DNA of 6,150 nucleotides from Candidatus Methanomarinus sp. HR1. Lineage in GTDB: Archaea > Halobacteriota > Methanosarcinia > Methanosarcinales > Methanocomedenaceae. Each line of letters opens with the position of its first letter. Within the stretch, counting starts at the first letter, position 1. Made by a program: the position numbers and the translations under genes. The stretch lies in contig MZXQ01000232.1 in NCBI GenBank assembly GCA_002926195.1, forward strand, positions 33,364 to 39,513. Direction: 5' to 3'. Shown one piece after another: positions 6,113-6,150 of the stretch. A model generated the notes under the pieces. It saw only the letters and a program-made list of their open reading frames with translations. It did no database searches and had not been told where the DNA came from.

Positions 6113-6150
6113 ATGATCGTAGCAATACACCAACCTAACTATCTTCCTTA
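6113..6150 (+). CDS. WbqC-like family protein, N-terminal fragment
   Basis: Only twelve codons are inside the window, reading MIVAIHQPNYLP. This is the very characteristic opening of the WbqC-like family, proteins found in O-antigen and surface glycan clusters whose exact reaction is uncertain; a role in modifying amino sugars has been suggested from context. An in-frame ATG at 6101 would add MDGK. I prefer 6113 because family members usually begin one or two residues before the AIHQPNY motif, and a weak purine stretch (GGATGGG) precedes it. The gene runs off the right edge, so length and integrity cannot be judged. It follows the DUF354 gene by 72 bases on the same strand, so it may belong to the same transcript or have its own promoter. 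Confidence 0.75.
   Translation, partial: MIVAIHQPNYLP

Overview
The window reads as one strand-uniform block of carbohydrate and cell-surface genes: six complete genes and the first codons of a seventh, all on the plus strand and packed head to tail. The DNA is AT-rich (about two thirds by eye) and uses many ATA and AGA codons. The protein types (a DUF354 protein, a RHDVD-type deacetylase, a COG3919-like ATP-grasp, a PHP protein) and a TTATATAATA box upstream of the first gene fit a methanogenic archaeon, perhaps Methanosarcinales. An AT-rich bacterium is not excluded. No rRNA, tRNA, CRISPR array, insertion sequence or phage gene is visible.

Layout. Positions 1-120 are an AT-rich leader with four copies of TAGTTWT, the last one running into a TATA-like box. 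Then come a NodB-like polysaccharide deacetylase (121-876), a FemAB/GNAT-type acyl or aminoacyl transferase (887-1906), an ATP-grasp ligase (1922-3100), a PHP metallohydrolase (about 3100-3822), a DegT/DnrJ/EryC1/StrS PLP aminotransferase (3822-5003) and a DUF354 protein of GT-B type (5000-6040). After a 72-base AT-rich gap a WbqC-like gene begins (6113 to the window edge). Spacings inside the block are 10, 15, -1, -1 and -4 bases, so it looks like one transcription unit with the last four complete genes translationally coupled.

How the genes may work together (inference). The aminotransferase would place an amino group on a keto sugar. The ATP-grasp enzyme would activate a carboxylate and ligate it to an amine. 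The FemAB-like and WbqC-like proteins could transfer or form the substituent. The deacetylase and PHP enzyme would remove acyl or phosphate groups. The DUF354 protein could act as glycosyltransferase or sugar-nucleotide epimerase. None of the complete products has an evident signal peptide, so the chemistry is probably cytosolic, on nucleotide- or lipid-linked sugars. The likely product is an amino sugar carrying an unusual amide substituent for a surface glycan or glycolipid; its structure cannot be read from the sequence.

The most notable local observation is the start of the PHP gene. Its metal-binding DLHIH motif lies upstream of the first in-frame ATG, and no ATG, GTG or TTG lies between the preceding in-frame stop and that motif. 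A strong GGAGG sits immediately upstream of an ATA that overlaps the previous stop as TAATA, where the next gene has TAATG. Either a non-canonical start codon is used, or this is an ATG-to-ATA mutation or sequence error.
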